Of a stretch of DNA of 64,000 nucleotides, positions 1 to 10,660 are shown one piece after another (within the stretch, counting starts at the first letter, position 1; every line of letters begins with the position of its first letter). The DNA is taken from assembly GCA_950295325.1 (NCBI GenBank), contig OX485803.1, positions 55,319,554 to 55,383,553 on the forward strand, read 5' to 3'. This stretch comes from Polytrichum commune (Eukaryota; Streptophyta; Polytrichopsida; Polytrichales; Polytrichaceae). Both the position numbers and the translations under genes were made by a program. The notes under the pieces are model-generated. The model was not told the origin of the DNA and did no database searches. It saw only the letters and a list, made by a program, of their open reading frames with translations.

Positions 1-1500
1 TCAACTTAACCTGATAGTCGTGGGGGGGAGAGGGAGGGAAAGGTTAAGTGATAGACTAGAAACGGGCACTAATGCTCTGCTACTCTGCTCGCATCACAGG
101 AATCTGTTCCGACCCTCCTTGTGATCGGCTGAGGCTTGGGTTCGCAACCACAACAACAACAACAACAGCACGAAAATCACTCCTGTCTCCGGTGTCAAAA
201 TTTGATGGGGCTACCTCACGCCTCCATGTTTGTACCGCCATCCAACTCCCCAACGTCCATAATCATACGACAGTACCGCTTGATCTCTCCTTATACGCAC
301 AGAAAGCTTTGGAACTTGTGTGGACTTCCAATTCCCTGTCACTTGCAACAAATCAAAAAAATGGAGAAAACTTCACCTCGCAATGATATTCCACCCTCCC
401 TTGAAGATAGGTAAGTTAACCTTCGCAAATTGCAAGCAAGCTCTCAGCCTCAAGTGACTCGTCCCGAAACCGACAAAATTTCTTCACAAACTTCCTGTGT
501 CGAGCCTCCTTCCTCCGCTCGCTCGCTCACTCCCTCTTTCTCTCTTTGTCTCCGTCAAATGTAACAATTCCAAGGTCTTGCCCCCGACACACAGACATGA
601 AATCTAACTACCGGCGAATCGTACTCACGTAGTACTCTCGGGGCTCCTAATTTCTTCCGAGTACTCACAATTCTCAAAAAGACCGCACGCGATTACACCC
701 CTGCAGCAGCTGCAATTGCCCAATTAAACCCTTAATTTCCAAACCCCCGGCTTCCACTCATCACCTGCATCACAAGCCCTCCAAAATTTTAAAAAAATTA
801 ACAAATAAATAAATTAAGTCTTCGGCGTGCCGCGCTACCCCGCCTCGCGGAGGAAGAAGAGAAAGGCCTCTCCCACTGCTTTCTCCGACTGCATGCCGGT
901 CAACGCCATGTTTTACCCCTGCCCCTGCCCCTGCTCCTGATCATGATCTCACTTAATAACAAAAACACAGACACTTGAAAAGTTAAGTTTCCTTTAGAAA
1001 GTTGGAATCAATTTTAGTGGTGCACCCTCCACGAATGTTCTAAACATACACATGTACCGTTCCCAATTTGTTCCAACCTTTATAAATCTCGACCTTGCCT
1101 AACTCTTCGCCGGTCGGACTAGGACCCACAAAGAGGACCAGTAAGTTACTCCATGCAGCAAGCTGGCAAGAATTTCTTTGGAATGCCACCAGAAACTATA
1201 CTGTACTCACAATCGTCTGTCTGTTTGTGTGGCTTAACTAAGTTTGATAAACTTGAGGTAAACTATGTACTAATAACTAAACAAGAAGTTCTCACTCTCC
1301 CCAGTCCCTGGAATGTGACAAATCGCAGTAAGAACCTCCATCAGATGTCACCCCCATCCAAGTAAGGTAAGGATTCTAATCTGTAATCAGTCCCCGTGCG
1401 AGTCCAAATCAATCCTTTCCCACACTTCTCTCAGAGCTACAATCTTACGTGCAGCAATTCCCTAGATACTCAAGTCTGTGACTCAATTGAAGTTTGATCA
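1..1500. other. No gene supported; relatively GC-rich stretch
   Basis: I see no ORF that I would defend. The two overlapping plus-strand frames near 72-414 are low-complexity around a CAA repeat and do not resemble a known protein. A strong donor-like AG|GTAAGT lies at about 411, and the region up to about 950 is richer in C than its surroundings, so it could hold the 5' part or leader of a gene that runs off the window. Nothing further can be shown. Confidence 0.4.
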
Positions 1501-1707
1501 CAGCATTCTTAAGTAAACTCTCTCTACAGCTCACGTGCAGTGGGAGGAGGATGGTGGGTTTTCGGATTTTGGATTTTGGATTTCGGATTTACTGTATCGA
1601 TTTGCCAGAGAGCTGGTTTTATCCGGCCACGCACATTTGAAAACGCCAGTTTCGAAAGTTTGGTACAAGCCAAGATAAAAAGAATTTTGGCCTTGGCATG
1701 TGCCTAA

Positions 1708-2097
1708 AGGCCAGTTCACATGGAGTCCCAAGTGCCACTCATGTCAACAAGTTCCAACATGGAGGCAAAGTCCATACTTTTGAGCCTCGACAGTCCATTA
1801 AAGTATGGTTTATATGGGACTATATGTTAGATCTTTGATATTTTGTGCAAAAAAATATAGGGACTTGTGTTGTGAGTTGGGTCTAGTTTTTTGCTTGACC
1901 CAACTCTCAACACAAGTCCCAAACCTCACCTCCAAAAAGTGTTGCCATGTAGGCATCCATGTCATACTTGGGACTAAGGACTGGGGACCCGTGTGAAGTG
2001 GTAAGTCCCCACTTCCATGCTCTTAACGGCTGAAATTGCATGGATTGACCTCAAGTAAACTGGGACTCATGACTCGGGACCCCATGTGAACCAACCC
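1708..2097. mobile_element. Harbinger-like MITE (TAA target duplication)
   Basis: The ends form an imperfect terminal inverted repeat: the left starts AGGCCAGTTCACATGG and the right, reverse-complemented, starts GGGTTGGTTCACATGG. The element is bracketed by TAA at 1705-1707 and 2098-2100. A 3-bp TWA target duplication is typical of PIF/Harbinger elements. It contains an internal hairpin at about 1860-1917. The ends resemble those of the MITEs at 7485, 46305 and 46747. No coding capacity. Confidence 0.75.
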
Positions 2098-2295
2098 TAA
2101 CTTCGAGGAGCTTAGTTTCAAGGTTGGTCCCCCTTTTTTGGGGGGGGGGTAAAACCATCTGTTCCAACTCCAATCATGATCGGAGGTTTGAAGCCTTGCA
2201 AATTTATCATCTTTGGAGTGGAGTTGAAAACAAATGTTTATACCCAATGAAATAAATCAAAGACCAACCTTGAAACCAAACTCCTTGAAGTTAGG
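2096..2295. mobile_element. Small MITE with 35-bp inverted ends
   Basis: About 35 bases at each end (2096-2130 and 2261-2295) are inverted copies with three or four mismatches, sharing the core GTTTCAAGGTTGGTC. The interior holds a G10 run and no gene. It abuts the right edge of the preceding MITE, so the two form a compound insertion. I could not define a target-site duplication. Confidence 0.6.
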
Positions 2296-2706
2296 CACAT
2301 GTCAAAGCTGAATTTCTTTTACCTTGGCTTACTAAACTCTGGTTTTCAACCAACATTTTCAACCATGTGTGGCCTCCACGTGAATTGCACAAGGAATCAA
2401 CTCTAGAAACTTATTGGGAAGACTTTGTAAAATGGCCATGCAGAGAGTCACCTAACTTATCCTTTGAAATTTCAAAGCTGCAAGTGCCATGAATTTACGG
2501 CTAGTATCATCATTCAACCCCACGAGCCATGGGAAAGTGACCATGAGGTTGCAAGGACTTGCTTGCTTAACATGAGACATAGGACAGAGTAATAAGTTCC
2601 TCGGAAGAAAGCAATCACAGATTCACCTCTACATTCATATCACATGATTTATTCTCAAAATTAGAGTTACAAAATTTACACCAAAAGACTGGTAACCACT
2701 TGAGTA

Positions 2707-2931
2707 CAGTGATCGGGGAGATTTTTGGGCATAATCGGTTGAGATCCTAGTGTTGCAAGTCCAACCGGTTACATGTTGACAACCTTTGGTTTTTCTCTAT
2801 TAATTTGAGGTATATTCCATAAATTCCTCTAAAGTGATCGGTAATTCTCCTGTAGTCTTGAACTTCAACCGGTTATTTTTCAAACTCAACCGGTTCATCT
2901 GTAACTAATTGCCGGTTCTCCCCGATCATAG
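2707..2931. mobile_element. hAT-type MITE with 8-bp target duplication
   Basis: The 225-bp element starts CAGTGATCGGGGAGA and ends with the near-perfect inverse (13 of 15 match). It is flanked by identical CTTGAGTA octamers at 2699-2706 and 2932-2939. An 8-bp duplication with ends starting CA is typical of hAT elements. The interior repeats AACCGGTT-like motifs. No coding capacity. Confidence 0.75.
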
Positions 2932-2939
2932 CTTGAGTA

Positions 2940-3411
2940 TGTGCTTCCGCAAAATCTTAGAACCACATGTTTAGGGTAGGTGAGCCTAAATGTACCATGT
3001 CTAGACTCTATTCGTTTCAGAGCACAAAAATTATAGGGTCGTACCATTGGTAACCATTTAGAAAACTGTATGTTTTAATAGACCCACATGTAGATGTAGA
3101 CCTACATTACAGTTTGGTTTTGCAACACATACCAAGGAGGTGGACCTAATAGTAGAAATTTTACCATCTACATGTTGGTTGTTGATTCATCTCAATTTAA
3201 GATCATTGGATTAAATTGGGGTTTATATACATGATTTAGGGATGCATTCAATTTTTACAACAATAATCAATGATTTTATGGTTGAATTTTAGATTGGATG
3301 AATGTATAATATGTGCACGCAGTCCAATCTCATCATTACACGTGTATTTTCAATGCTCCATCTTGAGAAGTCATGTGCATACGGGTTTAATAAATACACT
3401 CACAAATCATA
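2940..3411. other. Intergenic, nothing recognised
   Basis: AT-rich DNA between the hAT-type MITE and the LINE fragment. I see no ORF, RNA gene or repeat structure that I can support. Confidence 0.5.
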
Positions 3412-5640
3412 ATGGCTCAACGAGTACAATTGGCAGTGGGCAGAAGAGGGTGATCTTTTAAAGTTACTTGGCACCCCATTTGGGTTGAATCTCAACACAC
3501 AAGATGTGGACCGTTTTCTCTATGAAAAAATTGCTAAGAAACTATATTATTGAAGTACAATGAAATTTTCACTAGCAGGGAGAGCAATCATATACAATCA
3601 GGTGTTTCTATCCACCCTATGGTTCTTCATCACGGTTTGGGGAGGATCTAACAAAATCTTAAGCAAAATCAAAGGTGCAATTCACAATTACTTATGGTTA
3701 GGGAAAGAGCAACTTACCCGAAGTAGAGTAAGCTTGAGAGAATGTTGCCTAAAGATGCAATATGGTGGTCTAGGGCTAGTGGACCTAGAGGCAACTAAAA
3801 CCAACCTCCTATGCAAGTGGATTGTAAAGGCAATGGAACCGGACGAATCTAATCTTCAACTCATGCTTAGGTATAGATTGACAAGGTTCAACCCACAGAG
3901 AGGGCGTAGCTGGGGGGTTAGCCTAGACTGGTTCACAAACAAATTGCATCAAGGATCCTCGGGATCCAATGTATGGGGCCATATTAATCAAACATGAAAG
4001 GTTATGGTTAAAGGCCTTTATCAAATTCCGCCTCGCACACAGATGGAATTACTGCACTCAAACATTTGGTGGTTGGATGGAGTGGAACTACTTAATAAGG
4101 GGTTCGCCTACGCTAAAGGCCTCCACCTTTATCGCAAAGGAATCCGATGCGTTGATGACATCTGGGATAGTACACAACAAAACTTTCTTAACTGGGAGAG
4201 AGTGCAAGAGAGATTGAACCTCATAAATACGGAGTTAGAAGACTGGGAGGAGTTGACTAATAAGATCTCCGGACAATGGTGCCACCTCCTGGACACTGCC
4301 CATCCCGGACAATGGCTCGGGTTTTACATTGATGGTGAAGAAGATCCGGCTTTTGTTTTCCAATGTGACACGGATTTCGCACCCAAATGTTTGCAATGGT
4401 ATAATCTTACGTTGCCTCACCCGGTGCAATGTTTCACGGTCGGCACCCACTCACGTTGCCTTAGGGAATGGGAACACCCCCTTGGGGAGATGGCGGGTTT
4501 CTTTCACAAGGTGAAAATTATTCACACCTATAGAGGGCCCAAAAAGGAAGGGAAAACAGAGGAAATGAATTTCTTCTTCATAAAATTGGCCACCCTCGGA
4601 TGGGACCCAGATCGATGGCGATGAATTGATGGAGGTCATTTCCTCGACTACACTACTAAGGATGGTCACGACTCTATCATTAATAGGAACCCAGGCATCA
4701 CTCGTGCGGCGGACAAATGATAGGATTACCTACTGGGTAACTATAGGTTCTAATGGTCACAAGTGTGGGATTTGATCCGGTCCGGAAAAGAAGCCGCGTT
4801 TAAGTCGTCAATTTGGCACAAAGCTATTGCCGTCAATGCGTGGAGGGCTCACATTGCACCGGCCTCATTTTCTAAGCAATGTGTGTTTTGCCTCCCTAAT
4901 ACTAGTGAGTCGATCAAACACAAATTTTGGGATTGCATCCATGCCAGGCGGGCATGGAGATGGGCCACGTTCATTATGCATGAACTTTGCGGGGTTAGAA
5001 CGGGCAATTATGACATATTCAATTGGAAGCAAGTTTTGTTTGGGGAAAGAATTCCCAAAAAGTATGCCAAAATGATCAAAATTTGGCACCTCCTTAGAGG
5101 CACTACGCTCTGGACCATTTGGATCAGACGTAATGACAAAGTATTTAACCATGCACAATGGCATTAGTCTAAGGTCAAGCAATGGATTTGGGACGAACCT
5201 ATCATTTACGCCAAAACGGCGTGGAAACGAGTCCTCGAACAAATTAAGATTAGCAACTTCTCGGCAGCGCCCATGCTTCAAGGCTTCGACAAAACATGGG
5301 GAGCTAGGAATGTGCTTTGTAGAAGGCATGATTTGCATATAGAGTGGAATAAGAAAAAGACAAATTAGGTAGATGGCCAAGCCCTCTCTTGGGTGTTGAC
5401 TTGGTGGTTTGGGGGTGGTCCTTGGCCGGTGGGGTGGGGATGGTCCTTGGCTTGGTGGGTTCGGTGGGTTGTCCTTGGTGGTGGTTGGTTGTTTGTTTCT
5501 TTTTACGTGGCTATGTCTCGTGCCCGAGGGGTCCCGCCTCCCTTGGTGAGGGCGTGTTTTCCTTGGTTTTATTCATCTTGGCATTGGTTGTGTTGGCCTT
5601 CTGTCTCAAAAGAAAAAAGAAAAAAGAACCAAATAAGGTG
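3412..5640 (+). pseudogene. 5'-truncated LINE (non-LTR retrotransposon) reverse transcriptase remnant
   Basis: Conceptual translation starts in the thumb of a plant LINE reverse transcriptase (LLGTPFGLNL, then SLAGRAIIYNQ and STLWFF..VWGGS) and runs on, with stops, to the C-terminal zf-RVT zinc-binding module at about 4880-4975 (CVFC, then H and C, then RRAWRW). The upstream endonuclease and catalytic YADD regions are missing, as expected of 5' truncation during target-primed reverse transcription. Stops or frame changes at about 3550, 3995, 4622 and 5165 show it is dead. The 3' end is a G/T-rich tail followed by an A-rich run at about 5606-5632. Family assignment is firm; boundaries are approximate. 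Confidence 0.85.
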
Positions 5641-5841
5641 ATGGACGTGCTTTCAACTTAACTTAGACCGGTTATATGTTATCCCCATATATGTTATCCC
5701 CGTTCATTCATAATCAAGAGAATGGGAGTTACAAAGTGGACCATATTTTACGTAACTCTCGAGAATCAAGAGAGAGAGAGAGAGATCATGGCATGAACGC
5801 GGAGGTGTTGGTTGTACTTGGAAGTTGGAACTTGTTGCCAA

Positions 5842-6153
5842 TGTGTATGTTTGACAAAGTTTTTGCAAGTTTTTGACATTTGACATGCAAAAACTTGCAC
5901 AAAAATAAAATGCACGTCAATTGACACGCACGATTTAGAATTTGACATGTAGTGTGACTCGTGAAGGACAAAACCACACATCAATTGACATTTAGAAATT
6001 GAAATGACATGTACCCCTAGGCATGTGACATTGAGGTGACATTTTAAAAGAAAATGTAGATGTCAATTGACATTCATTTCGCGTTTTTGAAAATGTCACG
6101 TGACACTTTGGATTTGAAGTTGAATGTCAAATGAAATTTGTCAACCATACACA
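5842..6153. mobile_element. MITE-like element with TGTGTATG...TTGACAAA ends
   Basis: The left end (TGTGTATGTTTGACAAA) and the inverted right end (TGTGTATGGTTGACAAA) match. The interior is rich in TTTGACAT-like inverted motifs, and no gene is present. The near-identical decamers CTTGTTGCCA and CTTGTTGGCA flank it and may be the target duplication. Confidence 0.5.
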
Positions 6154-6922
6154 CTGCTTGTTGGCATGGCAAGTGGTGCTTCGTTAAGTTGATTAAGTTA
6201 CTATTATGTGTATTGATGGTGATGTTTCACATAGAAGAGGGAATCCATGGTTTGGAGTGACTCGGTCATAACTTGTACTTCCTGCAGAGAGGTGTGTGTT
6301 TATAAACATACATTACATATATATATATAAACATAGGTAGACTGGCCTACTTAGTACCTCACCTACCTCTCTAATATTAGGGATGGTGGTGATGTGGTAA
6401 TGACATCACCTTCGTCTCCCCCTGATAACTCTGTCTGGGCGCCGCCTAATACTAATTTTATTCTGTCATATTATGCCTTTAATTAATGAGATACTATTTT
6501 AGTGTGATTGCAGGAATTTGCTAATTTCTGGAAACAATTAATAAGCTCTCTTCTGTCTGTGGCTGGGCCGCGTCACAGAGGCGTTGTGAACGCCTCTCGT
6601 GTGGTGTAAATCCCTCCCGGGGAACTTCATTGGGAACTCAGGGAACTTTCAAAAATCTCACACAAATGTTTTCATGCGATGGGATGAACAATAAACCCCT
6701 TCATGTTGCAAAAATTGATTTTCATCCGTCAAGATTTCATCTGTCATATGTTTTTTTTTTTTGGGGGGGGGGGGGGGTTGCCCGAGCAATTTTGTAGACC
6801 GTAGGATGGGGCTTTGTGAAAGGACGCCTTGGATGTGGTATGCCCACAACCACACATCCTTCATTCACTGCGCCTCAGTGACATGGGTGGTTGGGGCTTC
6901 ACTACACTAAACAATCCTATTA
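6154..6922. other. Intergenic, low-complexity tracts
   Basis: Contains a TA microsatellite near 6318 and a T-run followed by a long G-run at about 6751-6778. No gene or mobile-element terminus is recognised. Confidence 0.5.
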
Positions 6923-7149
6923 CACTCAAGACTCTATAAGTGTTACCCCTATAAGCGTTATAATTTCATATATGCTAAGAAAATTTTACTCCCCTACAAA
7001 AACATAATTGGTAAGACTAGTGAGTGTTATGTGTTAAGTGTTATAACATGCTCTACTCCCTTCTTTATTAATTGCACCTTTATAAGTGTTAATTTTGAGA
7101 AAATCAAGGTAATAATATATGAGAGCATACATTTTAAACATGTAATCAC

Positions 7150-8713
7150 ATTTATCTCATATTCTTTGCGAACAATTCAAAATTGTTGGAGGCACACATG
7201 TGTTCTTTTGATCTTTATTGAGAGGGAGATAGAGGAAGCTAGGTGCTTGGTAGAGGTTGATGAGGTTGCTAATCTACTTCATCAACTGACATTGTTGTCA
7301 TCTGATAGTGAGGTGGGTGACGTGATTAATGCTCATGAATCCCTCAATAATGAGATGAAGTTTGATTTAAACAACCCCTATGGACCTACCGATGAGGAGT
7401 TTTTGGATATGTATTCCTCAGGACATCAAGAAATTGATGTTGATGAGGTTATGGTTGATGTGGTAGAAGAAGTTGTAGGATTTAGGGGCGGTTTACACTA
7501 TGGACCATGAAGTTGGACCAGGGCTCTGCGAGGCAGCTGATTGGCTGTTGAAGTTCTCCCGGGACAACTTTGGTTTACACTAAGGGAAAAATGGCAGAGG
7601 GACCATGGAGGTCGAGGTCCCCAAAATATAATTTTTAAGGCCTAATAAATGCACTGACATGGTCCAACGGGTTTTGCGTTTTAGAGAAATACCATTTCAA
7701 TAAATTTTTAATGAATCTACCTTTTAAGCGCCTTAATTATACCATAGCCCATGAGACATACCAGCACTACCTTGCCCTACCGGCTCACACGTGTTTCACC
7801 AAACAACGCGGGACATCTAGAACTCAAGAATTCAAGTGCAGATTTGTTTTTTTGGTCTACCAAATGTAATGTTTGGAATTTTGGGGCTTGTAATATACCG
7901 TTGGAAAGGTCTTGAAAATACCTTTCCAACGGTATATTACACACCCCAATATTCTTACAAAATGAAGTTGAAAAACAAAAAAGAAAAATCTGTAGTGGTT
8001 TAGTGACTGTAGATCAGGGTAGTCAAAAGAAGTGCAATGGGAAATCTTCTAACATTAATTATCAAAGAATTGAAAATTAGTGTTGAGCAAGGTAGGGTGG
8101 TAACAACATTAAATATAATCAAACACTAAATATCCTATTTAGTGTAGTGACAACACAAGGTACATGTCACATGTACAAATTAAATTGCTCATTTTATTTT
8201 ATTTAAAAAATTTGTTGTGAGAAGATTTGCAAGCCACATCTTCGACACATTTAACAAGAAGTGAAGACAAGTGAAGCCCAAGAGAAGACAAGGAATGATC
8301 AAACTTAATTTTTTTTCAAAATTGCCCTTTTTGGGCATGTATAAAAAAAATTAGCACCTCCACTTTTTGGTGCATGGTCATTCTTCATGGTCCACATTCG
8401 GTTTACACCTAGTGAAGGGCCCATGAACCATGAAAACTAATATTTTAGTAACTCGGACCATGGAAGTCATCCCATGAAGTCGTCCCACGCAAAATAGGCC
8501 TCTTACGTGGGACGACTTCATGGTCCATAGTGTAAACCGCCCCTTAGTGTTGCTGAGCATTCTCTATAGACTTTGAAGAAATACTTTGAACAAAGACCAA
8601 ATGATGCCCTATCACACATCAAGAGCATTTCAGGACTCCAAAAGGAAGTTTCATCTCATCGTTTGGAAGCTTCTTGTCAGACTACTATAGACTCTTTCTT
8701 TCGGTTAGTTTAG
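7150..8713 (+). pseudogene. pogo/Tigger (CENP-B-like) transposase C-terminal remnant, split by a MITE
   Basis: Translation reads TIQNCWRHT, the block that closes the DDE domain of Tigger-type transposases, then an acidic tail with ANLLHQL and PTDEEFLDMY. The frame is broken by the MITE at 7485-8543. After it the tail continues as TLKKYFEQ and QTTIDSFF, matching the usual end of these proteins, and stops at 8711-8713. A TAG also lies at the post-insertion join. The N-terminal DNA-binding and catalytic regions are gone. The family call rests on these C-terminal motifs only. Confidence 0.65.
7485..8543. mobile_element. 1.06-kb Harbinger-like MITE nested in the pogo relic
   Basis: Near-perfect inverted ends of about 28 bp (starting GGGGCGGTTTACACTATGG) are bracketed by TTA at 7482-7484 and 8544-8546. 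Inside are a strong hairpin at about 7888-7951 (arms GTAATATACCGTTGGAAAGG and its inverse), partial duplicates of the end sequence near 7570 and 8395, and a copy of the palindrome-ended repeat family near 8010-8150. No coding capacity. Confidence 0.8.
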
Positions 8714-8961
8714 TTGGAAGAATCTCATCAAGTTACTACTATATAGATTATTTCTTTCAATTAGTTTAGTTGAATTATGTATTATCATTTGTACTTTCAT
8801 TTTATAAAACGTTATGTTCTTCATTTTCAAAAAAATTAAAGTGTTATTTCTATAAACGTTATCAATCATCAGTATGAATTCTATAAGTGTTACTTGTTAT
8901 AATTCTATATATGTTATTTTCTAGCTACTCCCAACCTGTAACATTTATAGAGTCTTGATTG

Positions 8962-9275
8962 TATTGTGGGTCACAATGATTTTCTAGAGCTCATGCTAAT
9001 TGCCAAATTGAGAATCAAGGTGGGTCGCATTGATTTTCACCCCACGCTAAATTTGTAGTAGGAAATCAGCATAGGACATCTAGTTATTTGTTTTTTCTAC
9101 AAAAGTAACATGGGTGATTATTTATTTTATGTAAGGTGTTGGTCTAAAGTCTTCATGAAGGCTTAGGGGGAGACCTAGAGTCTTGAGCCCAAGGTAATTC
9201 CACCTTGAGTAGGAAATTGGTGTGGCTGACAGTAAGTTTCCACCCACACTAATGGGACTATTTAGTGTAGTTACC
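8962..9275. other. Intergenic, nothing recognised
   Basis: Spacer between the pogo remnant and the 0.5-kb direct duplication. No ORF or repeat terminus is recognised. Confidence 0.5.
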
Positions 9276-10660
9276 AAAACCAATAATCAAGGGGAGAGAG
9301 GGGGGGGGGGGAGGGGGACAACAAACAAACAAACAAACTTCCATCGTTGAGTCTAGCTCTATATTATAGATGTATGTAGGACACAGACTCCAAGTTTGCA
9401 ACTATGAAAGCTTTGGCACTTGATATAAGGTAGGTGGGTCTTAGAGCATCTCCACCATTGGGCAGAAAGGCAAGCTCTCGAAATGCGCTTTGAAGGGCTC
9501 CAAGCATGCACTAAATTTTTTTAGGGTGGCACTCCCCCACCGTTACTTGCATATTGGCTCTTCAAGCCGAAAAATTGTCAGGAATATTCCCTATAGTGAT
9601 ATGATTCCCAAAAGTGGCACGATTCACTGAATCGCAAGTGGATGAGGCCCCGGAATGTGGGCGCAGCAAGAGCAACGCTCACCCGCGAGGATAGTGAGTG
9701 GAGCCGGAAGTTTGAAGAGCCCTGGCAATCAAGGCCTCGGTGTTGGGGAGGGGTGGGGCAGGTTTTTCTCCAAGGCCGCGTTAAAGGGCTTGCCAAGTCC
9801 CTTTAACACGGCAGGGTGGAGATGCTCTTAGATGGTTACTTCTTTGGACTGGCCCACTTCTCCTTAAATAAGAAAACACACAATTAGTACAAGATAGTTA
9901 GCAAATCCAAATCCATGTCATATCCTTGTATTTTAAGGAGCTTGCATGAATTTCATAATCATAATCAAAAGTGAAGATTCTTGTGCTCATTAAATGGGCA
10001 TACATGTACCCCACTTACGTTGACTATTGATCTTAGAATAGTTATCATTTTTTTTAAGCACGCAATCTGATCTCTTTTGGGCACATTAAGGTCACCAACC
10101 CATTCCCGACCAATTAGTATATATGTGGTTTAGGTACGATCGAATAAAAAACTCCAATAATCAAAACCAATTATCAAGGTGGGGGGGGGGGGGGGGGGAC
10201 AAACAAACAAACAAACTTCCATCGTTGAGTCTAGCTCTATATTATAGATGTATGTAGGACACGGACTCCAAGTTCGCAACTTATATGCATGAAAGCTTTG
10301 GCACTTAATATAAGGTAGGTGTGTCTTAGATGGTTACTTCTTCGGACTGGCCCACTTCTCCTTAAATTAAAAAAAACACACAATTAGTACAAGATAGTTA
10401 GCAAATCCAAATACAGGTCATATCCTCGTACTTTATGGAGCTTGCATGAATATCATATTCATTATCAAAAGTGAAGATTCTTGTGCTCATTAAATGGGCA
10501 TACATGTACCCCACTTTCGTTGATTATTGATCCTAAAATAGTTATCATTTTTTTAAGCACGCAATCCGATCTCTTTTGGGCACATTAAGGTCACCAACCC
10601 ATTCCCAACCAGTTCAGCAATTTAGTATATATGCGGTTTAGGTACGATGGAATAAAAATT
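9276..10660. repeat. Direct duplication of a ~0.5-kb unit
   Basis: A unit running from CCAATAATCAAGG through a G-run, a CAAA microsatellite, TCTAGCTCTATATTATAG and on to GGTTTAGGTACGAT occurs twice in direct orientation, at about 9276-10150 and 10163-10655. The copies differ by scattered substitutions, and the first has gained a 384-bp MITE at 9444-9827. No gene is seen in either copy. Confidence 0.85.
9444..9827. mobile_element. Tourist/Harbinger-like MITE with GAGCATCTCCACC ends
   Basis: Perfect 13-bp inverted ends GAGCATCTCCACC / GGTGGAGATGCTC are flanked by TTA at 9441-9443 and 9828-9830. The neighbouring duplicate copy has GTCTTAGATGG at the same point with no insert, so the empty site is visible in this window. 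Ends of this kind are common in plant Tourist-like elements. No ORF. Confidence 0.9.

Larger units (their letters stand above)
6923..8961 (+). mobile_element. Internally deleted pogo/Tigger-like element
   Basis: The inverted ends CACTCAAGACTCTATAAGTG (left) and CAATCAAGACTCTATAAATG (right, reverse-complemented) are flanked by TA at 6921-6922 and 8962-8963, the duplication used by Tc1/mariner/pogo elements. A second inverted block, TATAAGTGTTA-like, follows inside each end. Only the C-terminal part of a transposase remains between them, and a MITE has inserted into that part. Without the MITE the element is about 0.98 kb. Confidence 0.75.

Noticed and set aside
5389-5661. 90-codon hydrophobic ORF
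   Set aside because: It is the G/T-rich 3' tail of the LINE remnant read as protein.
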